A stretch of DNA of 64,000 bases, taken from contig NC_092571.1 of assembly GCF_037975245.1 (NCBI RefSeq), positions 19,366,917 through 19,430,916 on the forward strand, in the 5' to 3' direction. Below the pieces are notes generated by a model. The model searched no databases and was not told where the DNA came from. It saw only the letters and a list, made by a program, of their open reading frames with translations. A program made the position numbers and the translations under genes. Source of the DNA: Apostichopus japonicus. Lineage: Eukaryota > Echinodermata > Holothuroidea > Aspidochirotida > Stichopodidae. Numbering within the stretch: the stretch's first letter is position 1; each line of letters opens with the position of its first letter. Positions 14,254 to 26,590 of the stretch are shown here, piece by piece.

Positions 14254-14487
14254 GTGGAGTGTTAGCTCAGTGGTTAACGCCGGTGCCTTCCAATCATAAG
14301 GCCCCGGTTCGAGTCACTCCCAGATTAATGTATGTCGTCCAGTTACAGAGTTGTTGACAATTCATAATCATGGACGTTAAATATGAACGTAAGAGACTGA
14401 CCTCGGTCAGCTTGCGGCTCTGATAACCAATGAGGCTTCTTCGCGAGTTCCTGCTTGCAGGAAGATCTAAAATACATACATACATAC
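14254..14487 (+). mobile_element. tRNA-derived SINE, copy 1
   Basis: The head carries Pol III A-box (TAGCTCAGTGG) and B-box (GGTTCGAGTCA) sequences about 35 bp apart. A body follows (CAATTCATAATCATGGACG, then GACCTCGGTCAGC, then TTCCTGCTTGCAGGAAG) and the element ends in (TACA)n. A second copy with the same body and tail lies at 59766, which shows that it is a dispersed family. Confidence 0.85.
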
Positions 14488-15027
14488 GCTATAGAGAGGA
14501 AAGTTTTGTGATTACGTAATCGACCTGCCACGGCCGTAAATCCACCCCAGGCTCTAAGATTAGCCTGCATAGCTTCTTATTACTATTAGGCTCTTTGTGT
14601 AAACACTGTGTACAAATATGTTCATGTCTACAGTGTATAAGTAATCATACAGCGTTCACACAAAGATCCTCATACAAGAAAAAAATATGTGGCAGGCGTT
14701 GCAGACCAATTGGTAAAAAGAGGTCATTTTACGTCCAAGGCAGGTCGATTACGTGATCTCAAGAAATTTTTCATGATAGCGTGCTATAGTTGTGGTCTAT
14801 ATACCATACCTTTAAATATATACCTAAGGTGATTGTTACTAAAAATAATCAGGGAAAGGAGAGGGAACGAGGGAGGGCACGGGAAGTGGGGGAGGGGAGA
14901 TTCTGTTCTACTCAGAACTCATGTATAACCTCAAATATACACCCACCGTTCTAAGCTACGGTCAAAGCCAAAGATAATAAGGATTGGTTGCTTACATTGG
15001 ATATCAGAATAATACAAACATGTGGAG

Positions 15028-15371
15028 CAGTGCCGTGTGCAAAGAGGGGCTGAATCCCCACCTCCATCGTCGGTGGGGGGGGGGGATGGTTCAACCAGGC
15101 GATTGTTATCTTCTGTAGGGGAAGAATTAGACCACTCTCCCGGGTGCACACCACCACCTCCTTTCAACCTCACGCAAACATACAAGAGTATTATCAGCAC
15201 AAACGTGAGTTTCTACCTAAAGATAAACCTAATTTATAGTCTGAATATGACCTAGAATTACACATTTGACGCCTAAACGGCCATTTTTTTTCAGCCCCGG
15301 CCCCCACTACATGGAAGAGGGAGGGGGATTAAGAATTTTAACCCCAACTGGTAATCCTGTGCACGTCACTG
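15028..15371 (+). mobile_element. possible small TIR element
   Basis: The left end is CAGTGCCGTGTGCA and the right end reads inward as CAGTGACGTGCACA. The flanking octamers do not match, so this may be a chance or eroded pair. Confidence 0.35.
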
Positions 15372-15564
15372 GTAAGAAGTTGTCTGGATTTGCATTCACT
15401 ATTTGTCCTTGATCGAGAAATAACTTCAAGAACGGCTGAAGGCACACAATGAATTCTGATGTTGTAGAGCGCTAGCCACCACTGTAATATGTATATATAT
15501 ATGTATATCAGTACCCCTTGTATCAGCAGTTACTCATTAATGGATTGTTACGGCTAGAAAACAC

Positions 15565-15735
15565 ATCAACAGCTCAGCCGAAGAAACACAACTGCATAAC
15601 AGATCAGATCTTTATGGCTTAAAATAACACAATAGATCAGCTCAGCCGAAGAAACACAACTACATAACAGATCCTTAAGGCTTATCATAACCCAATAGAT
15701 CAGCTCAGCCAAAGAAACACAACTGCATAACAAAG
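15565..15735 (+). repeat. tandem repeat of about 75 bp, 2-3 units
   Basis: CAGCTCAGCCGAAGAAACAC followed by AACTGCATAACAGATC recurs three times, with the last unit incomplete and ending at AACTGCATAAC. Confidence 0.8.
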
Positions 15736-16017
15736 TTTTAAAAGGGAATAACTGAAATACTTAGACAAAAATATATATATTTGACTGGCATACATATTTT
15801 CATTTTGTTTTTTGGTTACATTTATACTAACGACTTACATTAGAGAACCGTAATCGTTTAACGAATATTCCGGAGGAGATTTTTTTCTTTTACAATTTTA
15901 CATAAACAGCTTATAATCTGAAAACGACATCCGGCAGCTTTATAACGAAAACATAGAAGATAAATTGTGATGAATTATTCTGAATCTATCTGGCGACAGT
16001 TATTGTATGATAATTCA

Positions 16018-16060
<43 letters not shown>

Positions 16061-16067
16061 CATACAT

Positions 16068-16102
<35 letters not shown>
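16018..16102 (+). repeat. (CA)n/(TA)n microsatellite
   Basis: ACACACACACA, then (TA)n, CATACATACATA, and (TA)n again. Compound microsatellite. Confidence 0.92.
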
Positions 16103-16104
<2 letters not shown>

Positions 16105-18985
16105 CAATACGAAATGACGTCATCTATCGGAGAAGTTGAAATTGACTGACCTTTTTACCTTTTTCTACTTTTTGTTTGAAAACCAGCAGAATTTCCCAAC
16201 CACACGCCCTTGTTTTTCCTTTTGTAAAGAATTCAAGCTGTTAAATTAAAACTAATATTTATTGAAGGGGATAAGAGCTTTTCCAATAGAAAAATATAAC
16301 CACGGCAACTACAAGCAAACGGCCATCTTAAGTGCTGCTTAGTTGTCAAGAATGAGACCTATGATCTTTTCAAGAACTATAGTACCGCTATATTACAACG
16401 ATGATTAATTTAATTATAGAATAACTAAATTGTTTCAACAAGTATTTCCATCAACAAAGAAGTTCCCAATACGAGGCAGAAAAGATGATTTATCGGTCAT
16501 TTCTGGTAAATTTACGACCACAAGAAGAACAATTAGTGAAGAACTGTAGATAGGCCCTAACCACGGCTTCAGTTAATCCTAGTAACAGAAAATCTCGTCA
16601 AAAATGAGGCAAAATTTACATGTTTCTCTGAGAGAAATTAAAAAAAAAGCTTTTGATTTATTTACTTCAAAACAAACGCATTGATACAGGGAAAATTGAG
16701 ATGTTTGAGAAGGGTTACAGCCATCTCACGTAACGCGATATTTTTGCTTTCTTTCTTAATCAATTAAATATGGTAAACATATTATAAATAGTGATAATTA
16801 TATTTCTTTCGTTTGGGTAAAATCTATCAAGTTCGGTATTAATGACGTATTCAGGTATATAAACAACAAAAGAGAAACGGATAATGGTATGTCTGCCCAT
16901 GATAGATAATGAACATATATTGTCAAGGAAACCATGACGTGTAGAATCTACGTCATCTTTCATTGTTTGATTTCCTCAACTTGATTTTTCTTTTCATTTC
17001 TTCCAAAAAAGTCTCAAAATCCTTGAAACCGTCGCACAACTGTAGAATGCATTCACGGTTACGATTAATTGTTTAATTTGAATGAAGTTCGAAAATTGAA
17101 AAGAAACACGGAAAGAGACTTTCAGTGAGTCTATAAATAACATTCATGTAGTTACCGAGGTCAACATTATCTAGCTTTATATGTCGTGAAATGTTCTGGT
17201 CATTACCTGACATAATGGTGTAGCAGAGACTTGAGTAAGTCCAAACAATTCACATTGAGTAATTTGTCTGGAACATGTGTAGGATTTATGTCAATGTGTT
17301 CTCTTCATATTTCGCCATCCTACGAACAGAAATAGCAAACACTTTGTTTTTATCTGACATTTTCATGCCTGAGCAATTAGCATTTAACCATATCATTGAA
17401 AAAAAAAACCCTGATGAATCTGGAAGGAAATTTGAATCGGTTGTATGGTTTGACGGTGGTTGAACGCAACCTTTAAGCTTTATGCTGAAACCAATGAGTT
17501 TGTGTAGAGCACCTTCGGCGCTGTAACATATACCACTGACTGAAACACACGAAGGCGCACAAGCGTAAACGCACATGTACACCCACGTGCATACGCAGAT
17601 ACGAATTACAAATTATATTGGTCGAACCACTGTATGGGGATGACACATTTATACTGTATTGTATTATTTTTTTCGATGCAGTTTTTAACTTCGTGTTGCA
17701 AAACTTGCAATCGGCACGGTATTCACATGAAATCCTCTAATACAGTAACTATATAACAGACTGATGGCGTGACCAAGCCGGTATAACTACATGTTTGAAG
17801 TTCACCGATTGACCTCAGGCTAAGTTTACCGGAATCCAGATATAAAGTTAAGTAAATTAAGATTTTCTAAGTAAATAGCAACCGTTGAATGTGAAAGTAT
17901 CTAATTTATTTTACAATTTGAGAGCAGTTTGGCGTGTTTGAAACAATTAGGGATTAGCGTTGCAGCTGTTGTCATCGAAGTACCTCACCAGGTTTTATTA
18001 TAATCATAATTACTGGAATCGTTTAATATTTCCCCGAGAAATATAAGACAAGTCTTCTATAATTCTCATGGAAACTTCAAAATCAAAACTACAGTTTGCT
18101 TTAAAATGTACAAATGTTAAATGATTTTATACCCAATAACACATCTATAGCTGGAATAAATTTGCGGTAAAAAACTATTCGCTGTTCCTAATAAAACAAA
18201 TTATTAACAGATAAGTTTTTTAAGTGTCCTTAATACGTAATGTAGGGCTTAACCGTTCTTTGCAATTCCTAGATTTCCTCCCCTCCTCAACAATACCCCA
18301 GGGGTTTGAGTAATAATTTACATAGCATTGTCTTATGAAATAATCCAATTAAATTAGAAGAATGTATACATATAGAGATATTACCCGAGGTACACATTAA
18401 TCTTAATTTATAGAGGGAAATATTAAAAATAATCAAATCCAACAGTTAAAGACATTTTGATCAATTCTGGAAAATAGATCCAATTAAGTTAATTATCTTT
18501 TCTTTTGTTTATATTAATCTTGACATAATCTAGTTCATGACTTGATGACTAGATGACCATTGGTATTTAGATCTTTAAACCATATAATGGTCTGTCTCTC
18601 CAAAGCCTAGTTGATCCAGTTTGTAGATCGATTCCCAGTATTCAGGTTCTTCTGTTATATTATATTATATATTCCAATGCGCCATTTTACCTATTAAATT
18701 TATTTTTCGAATTCTTATTGTTTTATTTGACCGTGATAAGTACGTCACAATTTGCCAACTCCCTTTTCTCAGTGTTAGAAGTAAGTAATTAAGATCATTT
18801 CTCCCAGGATAAAACATGGACATGAACACCAAACAACTTGATTTCACGCGCAACCACAGCCCCCTTTCATCAGTGTAATAACCACGTGATCCATAACGAC
18901 TGTACTGTCAACATATCAGTATCGGGATTCTTAAATGAAGGAACAACAAGTCGAATTTGGGACCAAACGATTAGAAAATGGCTTT

Positions 18986-19366
18986 CTTTTTAATAAAAGT
19001 CAGCCAAGATAAAAGCTGGGCACGAAACCCAACCTACTTAACTGAACCACTCTCACCCCCCCCCACCCCCGACCCACTTTCATCAAGATTGTGAATGTGT
19101 GATATAGGTTTTAAGAAAAAGTCACACAGTAAAGAACCTGGACACGAAAACCCTGAAACTGCCGAACGACTGATCCGCTCTCAACCCCAGTCCCCTTGCA
19201 TCGAGACTGTGACTGTGTGATACTTTTTAAGAAAAAGTCACCCAGGAAAGAACCTGGGCACGAAAACCAAACTACCAAACGACTGATCCGCTCTCAGCCC
19301 CAGTCCCCTTGCATTGGGACTGTGACTGTGTGATCATCGTCAGGTGTGTATCACCATTCCCTAAGG
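18986..19366 (-). repeat. three-unit tandem array fused behind the U2 5' domain
   Basis: Three diverged units of about 113-120 bp (about 18986-19106, 19107-19221, 19222-19334) each contain, on the + strand, a version of AAGAAAAAGTCA, then CTGGGCACGAAAACC, CCGCTCTCA and a GTGACTGTGTGAT-like end. Unit 1 is the most diverged. The array abuts the U2-like head, so the whole 18986-19411 block looks like one U2-derived SINE or composite element. Target duplications were not found by eye. Confidence 0.7.
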
Positions 19367-19411
19367 GAACAGATACTACACATGATCTTAGCCAAAAGGC
19401 CGAGAAGCGAT
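19367..19411 (-). pseudogene. U2 snRNA 5' domain (45 nt), truncated
   Basis: Read on the minus strand from 19411, the sequence is the U2 snRNA 5' end: stem-loop I (CTTCTCGGCCTTTTGGCTAAG), then the branch-point recognition segment with GTAGTA, ending at CTGTTC. After that, U2 identity stops: stem-loop IIa and the Sm site are missing. The next bases instead form a new hairpin with the U2 end (TTCCC TTA GGGAA, outer arms GTGTA and TACAC). This is not a working U2 gene; it is the head of a composite repeat. Confidence 0.85.
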
Positions 19412-20141
19412 CACATGGTCTTATAGCTAAACGTGGAGTGCAATGTTTAGTTGCATAACTACATGCATTAAGATACTTATTGATATACAGACTCTGTGTA
19501 CTTTTCGACTGTGAATAGATGAAAGCAAATTAAACAAGAGGAAAAGTAAAAGAAAGGCATGACGTAAGCTAAATCAGTTCAAAAGAAACAACGTCACGTG
19601 GACAAAGACATTTGAAATTCAGTTCTGAAATGTTCAAAAATAAAGAAATATGGCTGCTCTGTAATAATGTGGAATCTACATGTACGGTGTTGTACTTAGA
19701 GCGCCACATGTAGCTCATGGAATTCACTGAATATTCATATCGAATTTTCTCATTTATAGCGGCAGTGACGTCAGTGAAAACAGGTTTATGTAACAATACA
19801 GTCTCAATCAGAACTTAGTGACGCAATTAAAGCGTGATAAATACAATGGATCCGAATTCTTTTAATAAAACATCTGCATGCCGTAAGTATTAGTTTAACA
19901 CGTACGTGTGTTGTTGTACTATAGTGTCAACAGCGACTCATATACAGTGTGGTTTCCCTGCCTCGTATATAGCTGTACACCGCAGACAGTGCTTCGGGTA
20001 GTATATGGCGAATAAGTGGTATAATATATAGAAATTCAACTAATATAGAGCTTGGCAAAAATGAAACAACTTACAACGAGACTGTAACCGTATGATCCTG
20101 ACGATGTCACGTGGAAGTAAGTATTACTATAGTCTCTTGGG

Positions 20142-20699
20142 CAGGGCCGGGTTTAGCTTGTGGGGGGTCCGGGGCCAGAATAGTTTGGGGCCCTTACACG
20201 ATTAGGCCCACTATCTAAGCGGAGCGCCACCATAGGTTGGCTCGTAGCGTGCACGAAAATTTTGGCAGAAAATGCTTCCCAGATCGCTGGAAATGGCACT
20301 TTTTTTACGTTGTTTTTTCTAATGCCCCCCCCCCAGGAATCAATGTTCCGTTTCCATAGGAATCACATGATCGGTGGTTGATAGCTAGAACGTCATCCAA
20401 ATATCTATAGGGATGCCAATTGTTTAGCAAAAACGATACAATTTACATTTGTAAACACTGAATCTATGGGCTAACTTTGTGGTGTCACATGGGTGACAAG
20501 TTACGCAAATGCCGTAGAATAAAGACCACGCATCCCTATAGGCCCCATGTATTTATGGAAAGACAACTTTTGTTCAGTGTGGAGTTTCGAACAAAGGTCC
20601 GTATTTTACATGTTGACCATCGACGGACGGACGGACGGACGGAAAGGCATCTTATGCCTCCATTTTTTCCCGGTGGGCCCCGCCGTAAACCCGGCACTG
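20142..20699 (+). mobile_element. hAT-like non-autonomous DNA transposon
   Basis: The ends are inverted repeats: CAGGGCCGGGTTTA on the left, and CAGTGCCGGGTTTA read inward from the right. The flanking octamers, CTCTTGGG (20134-20141) and CCCTTGGG (20700-20707), agree at 7 of 8 positions. An 8-bp duplication and CAG...CTG ends are typical of hAT. No transposase is encoded. The interior holds a module (20211-20300) found in three other places in the window and a short (GGAC)n run. Confidence 0.8.
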
Positions 20700-21028
20700 C
20701 CCTTGGGACTGGACTGAACCTGGCAGGCAGAGCTAGCAAACAGCAAATTATACTCAAAAGTAGGTATAATGCGGTCACCGCATGCATCAGCCTAATGCGG
20801 GCAATATGCGGGAATTGCGGGAATGAACAAAGTGGGTAATATAAAGTATTGCAATGATACTTAGAAGAGTCCCGCGTTAACGTTTCTGCTATTTTAACAT
20901 ATGCCTTGATTTGTGCAAACAATTAAAATTGCCATTCTCAAGAGTGGTGTACAAAGGGTTGCAATCGTGGGGAAGGGGAATTCCCTCGACTGATTCAAAA
21001 CCAATGTACCATACGAAACAAGAAGAAC

Positions 21029-21063
21029 AGCAAAAAAAAATAAATAAATAAATAAATAAAAAT
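21029..21063 (+). repeat. (AAAT)n microsatellite
   Basis: A poly(A) run followed by about six TAAA units; it may be the A-rich tail of an old retro-insert. Confidence 0.85.
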
Positions 21064-21662
21064 GGCAACTTCCATTTATTGCTTGATTTAACCCCCTGAA
21101 AAATCATGTTGTACCATTAAATGACCATTATAAACGAATGTATGAGTCATGATTCCTTCGTTTCGTGGTTTTTTGTGGTTCTAGATGCCAGCAGACAGGC
21201 GTTTTCACACAGGGACCTCATCGAGAGTCAATGCAAAAATACTACAGGAAAACAGAGAAAGTAACAATTCTCATGAATTAATTAAGTAATTTAACCCGGT
21301 AAAAAAAAAATTATTCATAAAATGACGGAATATAAGAGACTTTATTCTTTCGTTCTCATGACATTTAATGACAATCGAAGTAGTTATAATACAAGCAGCA
21401 GGTGTATTACGGCAGCGCCCTCATTAATTCAATGCAAAAGTACTACACAGCAAAAATGACATAATTAATATCGCTACATTGACCAACAGTGATGTTGGAT
21501 ACGTATTAAAATAGTTTTACTAATTTATATCAAATAACAGGTTCCTTATATTATCGAACTGCACACGCAGTTATCACATCGCACGGCAAAACAATATGGA
21601 GGACTGGTAGTCTAAGTGTCATTTTTGGTGTCATTAATGAAGTCACATCATCCACCACATCA

Positions 21663-21813
21663 TGACGTCAGTCCTGCCAACTCGACGCGCAACGGATACT
21701 GTAGGTATACCAGGAGGCTACACAACTGCACGTGGACTTGCCTTCACGCATGCGCTGCCACCGGTGACCTCTACCTCCAGCTAATACCAACCAGTGACTG
21801 TTTATGCAGTGTA
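21663..21813 (+). promoter_or_regulatory. promoter-like, CpG-containing stretch with a first-exon-like donor
   Basis: A GC-richer island in AT-rich DNA carries a full CRE (TGACGTCA, 21663-21670), several CpGs, an NRF-1-like core (ACGCATGCGC, near 21745), and ends at GCAGT|GTAAGTAAGG, a strong donor. This could be a promoter and first exon of a + strand transcript. No downstream exon was identified. Confidence 0.25.
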
Positions 21814-24800
21814 AGTAAGGTAAGGATTCATTGATTAGCAATTATATTAATCTAGGCCTAACAACAACGGTATACCTTCACTTAGTTATAATAGTCATGA
21901 ATGATTAGAACAATAACACTTGATTGCGTGATTACCAATTATCATATACTCATATATGAGATATTACTATTTAGTTACTTATAGGGCAAAACGTGTTTAT
22001 TCATGGCAGTAGCGCAGCCGCGGGGAAGGGGGTGGGGAACGAGAGGACTAGGCCCCACCAATTATTTATCTCCCATGGTAACCCCCAAAAATCCTATTTG
22101 TTATTAAATAAGTTCGACCTGCCCCACAAGGAAAGCATCGGGCCCTCCAAAAAGAAGTCAAGCTGTGCCCATGAGTCTTGGTAGCGGACGAATACCAATG
22201 TTGCATAATTTTAGGAATGTAACGCAAGCAACAAGTAGGCCTACAGTAGGCCTATCGTAGCACAACGAATACATGCGACTTTGACTTTAACGTTGGTTAC
22301 AAGCCGTATTTTACTACGGTAAGGGGGGCAGGTGGAGCGGGTGGGGCAAGACGATCGACACATGACGTAGCAATGTGAAACAAAGCGAGGTAAGGCGAGG
22401 CAAAACAAAGCGAGATTAGGCAAAGCGATTTTGAAAAGGTGAGCCACATGATTTAAGAAACTTCCTAAACAATAACTTATAATTGTTAATCCAAGATCAA
22501 TAAATCAATTCAAAGTTTGTGTTACTTGTTGATAGTTGATCAAAGAATCGATAATTGTTCAAAAACAGACTGCACAATGCAACTATATGATATCAACTTT
22601 TTGCCAATATTTGGATTTAAATATACATTGTCATACTCTGAACAATAACTTTCATACCCAACTCTTACGTCAGAGACGATGAACATTTTCTTGAAGAGTG
22701 AAGTATTAAACACTTTATCGTGCTATTACTTATTAATCTGTACAAAGGTTCAATATATATATATTTAATAATTCTTTTGTACATTTTTTAATAAGAAATA
22801 AATCTTGAAGACATTTACCCTTACATTCGTCACGTTTTAGCCGGTAAAGAACGAATAATTTATGTTCGTGTTAATTAAAAATCGTAGACAATAAACAATG
22901 TTTCAATTTAACAATAAATAATGTATTAGTGCTTGTGATTTTCTCTTCTGTTGTTATAGCAATTAGTTAATGATTATACTTCTTCTGACATGTTTCAGTT
23001 ATAAAATTATAAAATTCAGTTATAAAACAAAAATAAGGACTTCGAATAATCTCTTTTATCTATCAAAGAAGTAAAGAATTATATTCTTTGTCATTGTATA
23101 GTGCTACCGTTCCGACTTTATTAAATAGTTCTTGAAGGTCATAAGTAATACCCCAAAATATAATATAAATTCAGAAAATGATCACCGAGTCTGAGATTTC
23201 AACAAGCATTGCTACTGCAAACATTAAAGCATTTTACCTCAATGAGATATTTAAATATCTAATTGGACATCCCCAAATGTCTGGGAATAAATTTTAAAAA
23301 AGTCAAATCTCCAGGAAAGAAAATTTGGAAGATTTTAGCAATTTAGGCAGGCTAAACATTTATGGCAAAATTGAAGACGAAAGTAACAGATAGAAGATGA
23401 GAAGATAACATGTAACATCTTAGTAATATCCCAGTTTGAACTAATATCTGTGTTTTGTGTTTAATTTTTGCAATGTGATAGTGTCACACTGGACGATTAA
23501 ATGAAGCATAAACTGGACATGCTTGAAATATAAATGAATCGCTCTATTAGAATTCTGGGACAACTGTTGTTGTTGTATTGGACAAAAAAAGAAAAGGTTA
23601 TGCCCAAGCTTGACCAGAGAAGAAGGACTGGTCAGGGGGAACCACCCTGTAGGCCAGGGGTCAAAATTGGGTGACGGGGAAAGTAAGGAGGGGGCCGGGG
23701 AAGCCAAGGGATATGAACAGCAGAAACTGCAGTTTTAATTTCAGTGAATGCTTCCAAATAAAGTATAGGCTACCATGTTTCAGTGTGTATATAGTGTGTA
23801 TGTCACCTTGTTTCAATATATATATTGTGTAGGTTACCATGTTTCCATACATGGCATAGGCTAATATACCATATTTCTAGTTTTTCAATGAAACAATATT
23901 TTGTTATGCCAAATTGCCAATGTATCTCGTTTTGAAGTTACACAACGTCTTGAAGAATAAAACGTAACTGATTATGTAGAAGAGTCCGCCTTACTACACG
24001 CATCGAAAAACTGAAGTGATATATCGCCCTCTTTAAGTAACAAACGGCGCTCTTCTGATTTTAAATGATCGGATCGGATCAGAAGTGCAATCTGCTGTAT
24101 TTCAGGACACCCACTAAAACGTTATGCTTCAACTATTGTATTGAACTAAGAGCCTGAATGAAGGCCATACATACGAACCCTGTGCAAATTTCATGATCAA
24201 ACAACTGAAATGTACTGTTAATGAATAGGGGGTGGTGATGGTTGGGGGGGGCGGGAGGTAGGTAGTTGAAATACAGGTATATGAAACACAGACGTGCACA
24301 TAATTTCAATGGTGTGAGTATATGGGGATGGGGATTTCCCCGGCTGAATTAATTAGGTACATGATCCTTCTGGAAAGACCAGAGGCGCGTCCGGTGATTT
24401 ATAAGTATGTGTACAGTGACTCCCATGTAGAAGGCATCCCCCCCCCCCACCGACAAATGGAAGTTTAGACCACAAGTGGCACATCCTGAGGCATATTTAC
24501 ACTATAAACTGGACCCGACAGTGTGTTCTAATTATTCTCAGACTGAATGTTAAAATTACCCCGACTAATCATTCTTTTTCACATACGATAGAAGTGGGTG
24601 GGGGGGGGGGTACACTCTTTGCGAACGCCAGTGTGTTTGTGTGTTCCATTAAATATGACGTTTTTCCTATAGAAATTAAGGACGGCAGATTAGTTAGGCC
24701 TAATTTATTAAGTTAAGACAGGGAAGGTTGTTTGTGTGACATCATTTTCTTTTCTTACATTTTTTCCAGGGGCTTTGTCTTGTTAATAAACGTGGTACTC

Positions 24801-26429
24801 CATGAATAAACGTTCGAAAAATAGCTTCATAGCGTCACTGATGTGAGAGGAGAAATATTTGCGTATAAAACAGATGAGCTGAATAATATGATATTTATGG
24901 GGTGATAAACGGTCTACCTTTGCCTTATCCTGAGAATGCACGAACAGGGGGTGTGGGGGGGGGGGTATAACTCAAGCGATGCACGATATACACGAGGCCG
25001 TAGGGCAAGTTCATCCAGCGAGAGGGTTATACCCCCGTGAGTCTTCGTTTATTAGTCGGATACTGCATTCATAGAACTTCTATATATACTGTATTCAGAT
25101 GTTTATGAGTTAATTTTGCCTTTTCGATTCTTTTACGATACTAACATTATCTAATGATGTAGTTTATTAAGTTTGACCAGACAACTTATATTTCAAATAA
25201 TGAACTCAAACTCGAAATTTGAAATTATGATTTTGCTTATTACTTTGTGATTAATAGCAAAAACATAAATCAGAGACAAAATCGAATTCCGTAACACCTA
25301 ATTATCATTAAAAAAAACTTCTCTGTAAAGGATATGTGAGAAACCCATTTCCTGTCAGATGTTTCCTTATATTAAGCCTCACTGTGATAAATAAGGAGTC
25401 CTTCATAATCTCCTCATTAATATTCATTGATGACGAAATCCAGGCGGATATCTTACTTTGATCAATATGCAACCGTACTTTAGTAAATCATCGTAAACTT
25501 AATAGCCAAATGGTCAAAATGCAGCTATCTGGTTGGAGCGGCCAGTTCAGACAATTTCCTAATGCTAGTTCCTGCACTGTCTATTGTATTTTCATGTCAT
25601 GCTTCAAAGCAATTATACTTTCAGTAAGAATATTTTTCTAATACAGCGGTCCGCAAACTATACATAAGTCTCACGAGCGAGGGCCTCCAATGAGGACTTA
25701 GCAACGACCCACCATAATCCCCCTCCCAACTCCTCATAGGTCGATGTTCTGAAGGCGCTTTCCTGAACTATGAACTTGATATTAATTTTTAATAACTTAA
25801 TCAGTCTCCGTCGGCAGGGACCGAAAAATATAGATATATTCGAAGGCTGACAATATCAGAGCGGCGATCTAATAGAAACAAGATATTCACATTGTACAAG
25901 TGCTGTGGAGCGTTTCATGAAAGGAACTTTTTCTTATTGTCAACTGCAGTGGTAAGCTGTGTGTAGGCCCGTAAATTAAGCTTTATTAACTGTGATAGGT
26001 AACTTAAGGATCTTGATCAACCACAACGGATCAAACTCTATATGCAGGTTGCCAGATTATAATGTCTCATTATGATGAGTCAAATGTCTATAAACGGTAA
26101 ATGGTATTGTCTTTTGTACAAGATCAAATTCTAAAAGAGATTTTTCTTGAAGCTACTTAATTGTTTAAAAAAAAAATCGCCTTTAAAAATTTTTTTTTTT
26201 TAGAATTTAAAATTTAGAATTCAATTTGTATCCACCCTTGATGTTCTTTCCTTTGAATGTGTTGACGGTGTAGGACCAGATTCGACCAAATCGCGATCTT
26301 CAAGGCTAAATTTAACGTTTACCGTCAGACAAATAAAACGTAGCTCTCAAAAAAGTCCCTCGCCCCAACCCCCTCCACCAAAACAAGGCCATGAAATATC
26401 AAATAGCAATCTAAGATACAGTGATTTTG

Positions 26430-26590
26430 CTTGCTGAATTCCTTGCCGTGGACTTACATCCTTTGAATCGAGAACTACCATAATATGTTCATCGGCCAAA
26501 CAGACCTGCCGTGACTTTGTCTTAGACTTGCTCCCTCTGAAAAGGTAACTACAATAATATGAACATCGGTCAAACAGACCTGCCCTCTTG
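26430..26590 (+). repeat. diverged tandem duplication
   Basis: ATATGTTCATCGGCCAAACA with GACCTGCCGTG recurs about 90-100 bp later as ATATGAACATCGGTCAAACA with GACCTGCC. Confidence 0.65.

Noticed and set aside
14270-14325. a functional tRNA gene at the Pol III boxes
   Set aside because: The boxes are present, but the acceptor stem does not close and the same sequence is the head of a two-copy SINE.
14280-14570. two overlapping minus-strand frames in the 14.3-kb region and the similar one at 59.9 kb
   Set aside because: Antisense frames of the SINE; they recur because the SINE recurs.
20477-20922. 120- and 128-codon frames on both strands
   Set aside because: They straddle the right half and edge of the hAT-like element at 20142-20699; open by composition, with no transposase motif.
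24769-24820. strong acceptor-like CATTTTTTCCAG at 24.77 kb
   Set aside because: The following sequence has early stops in all useful frames and no matching donor.
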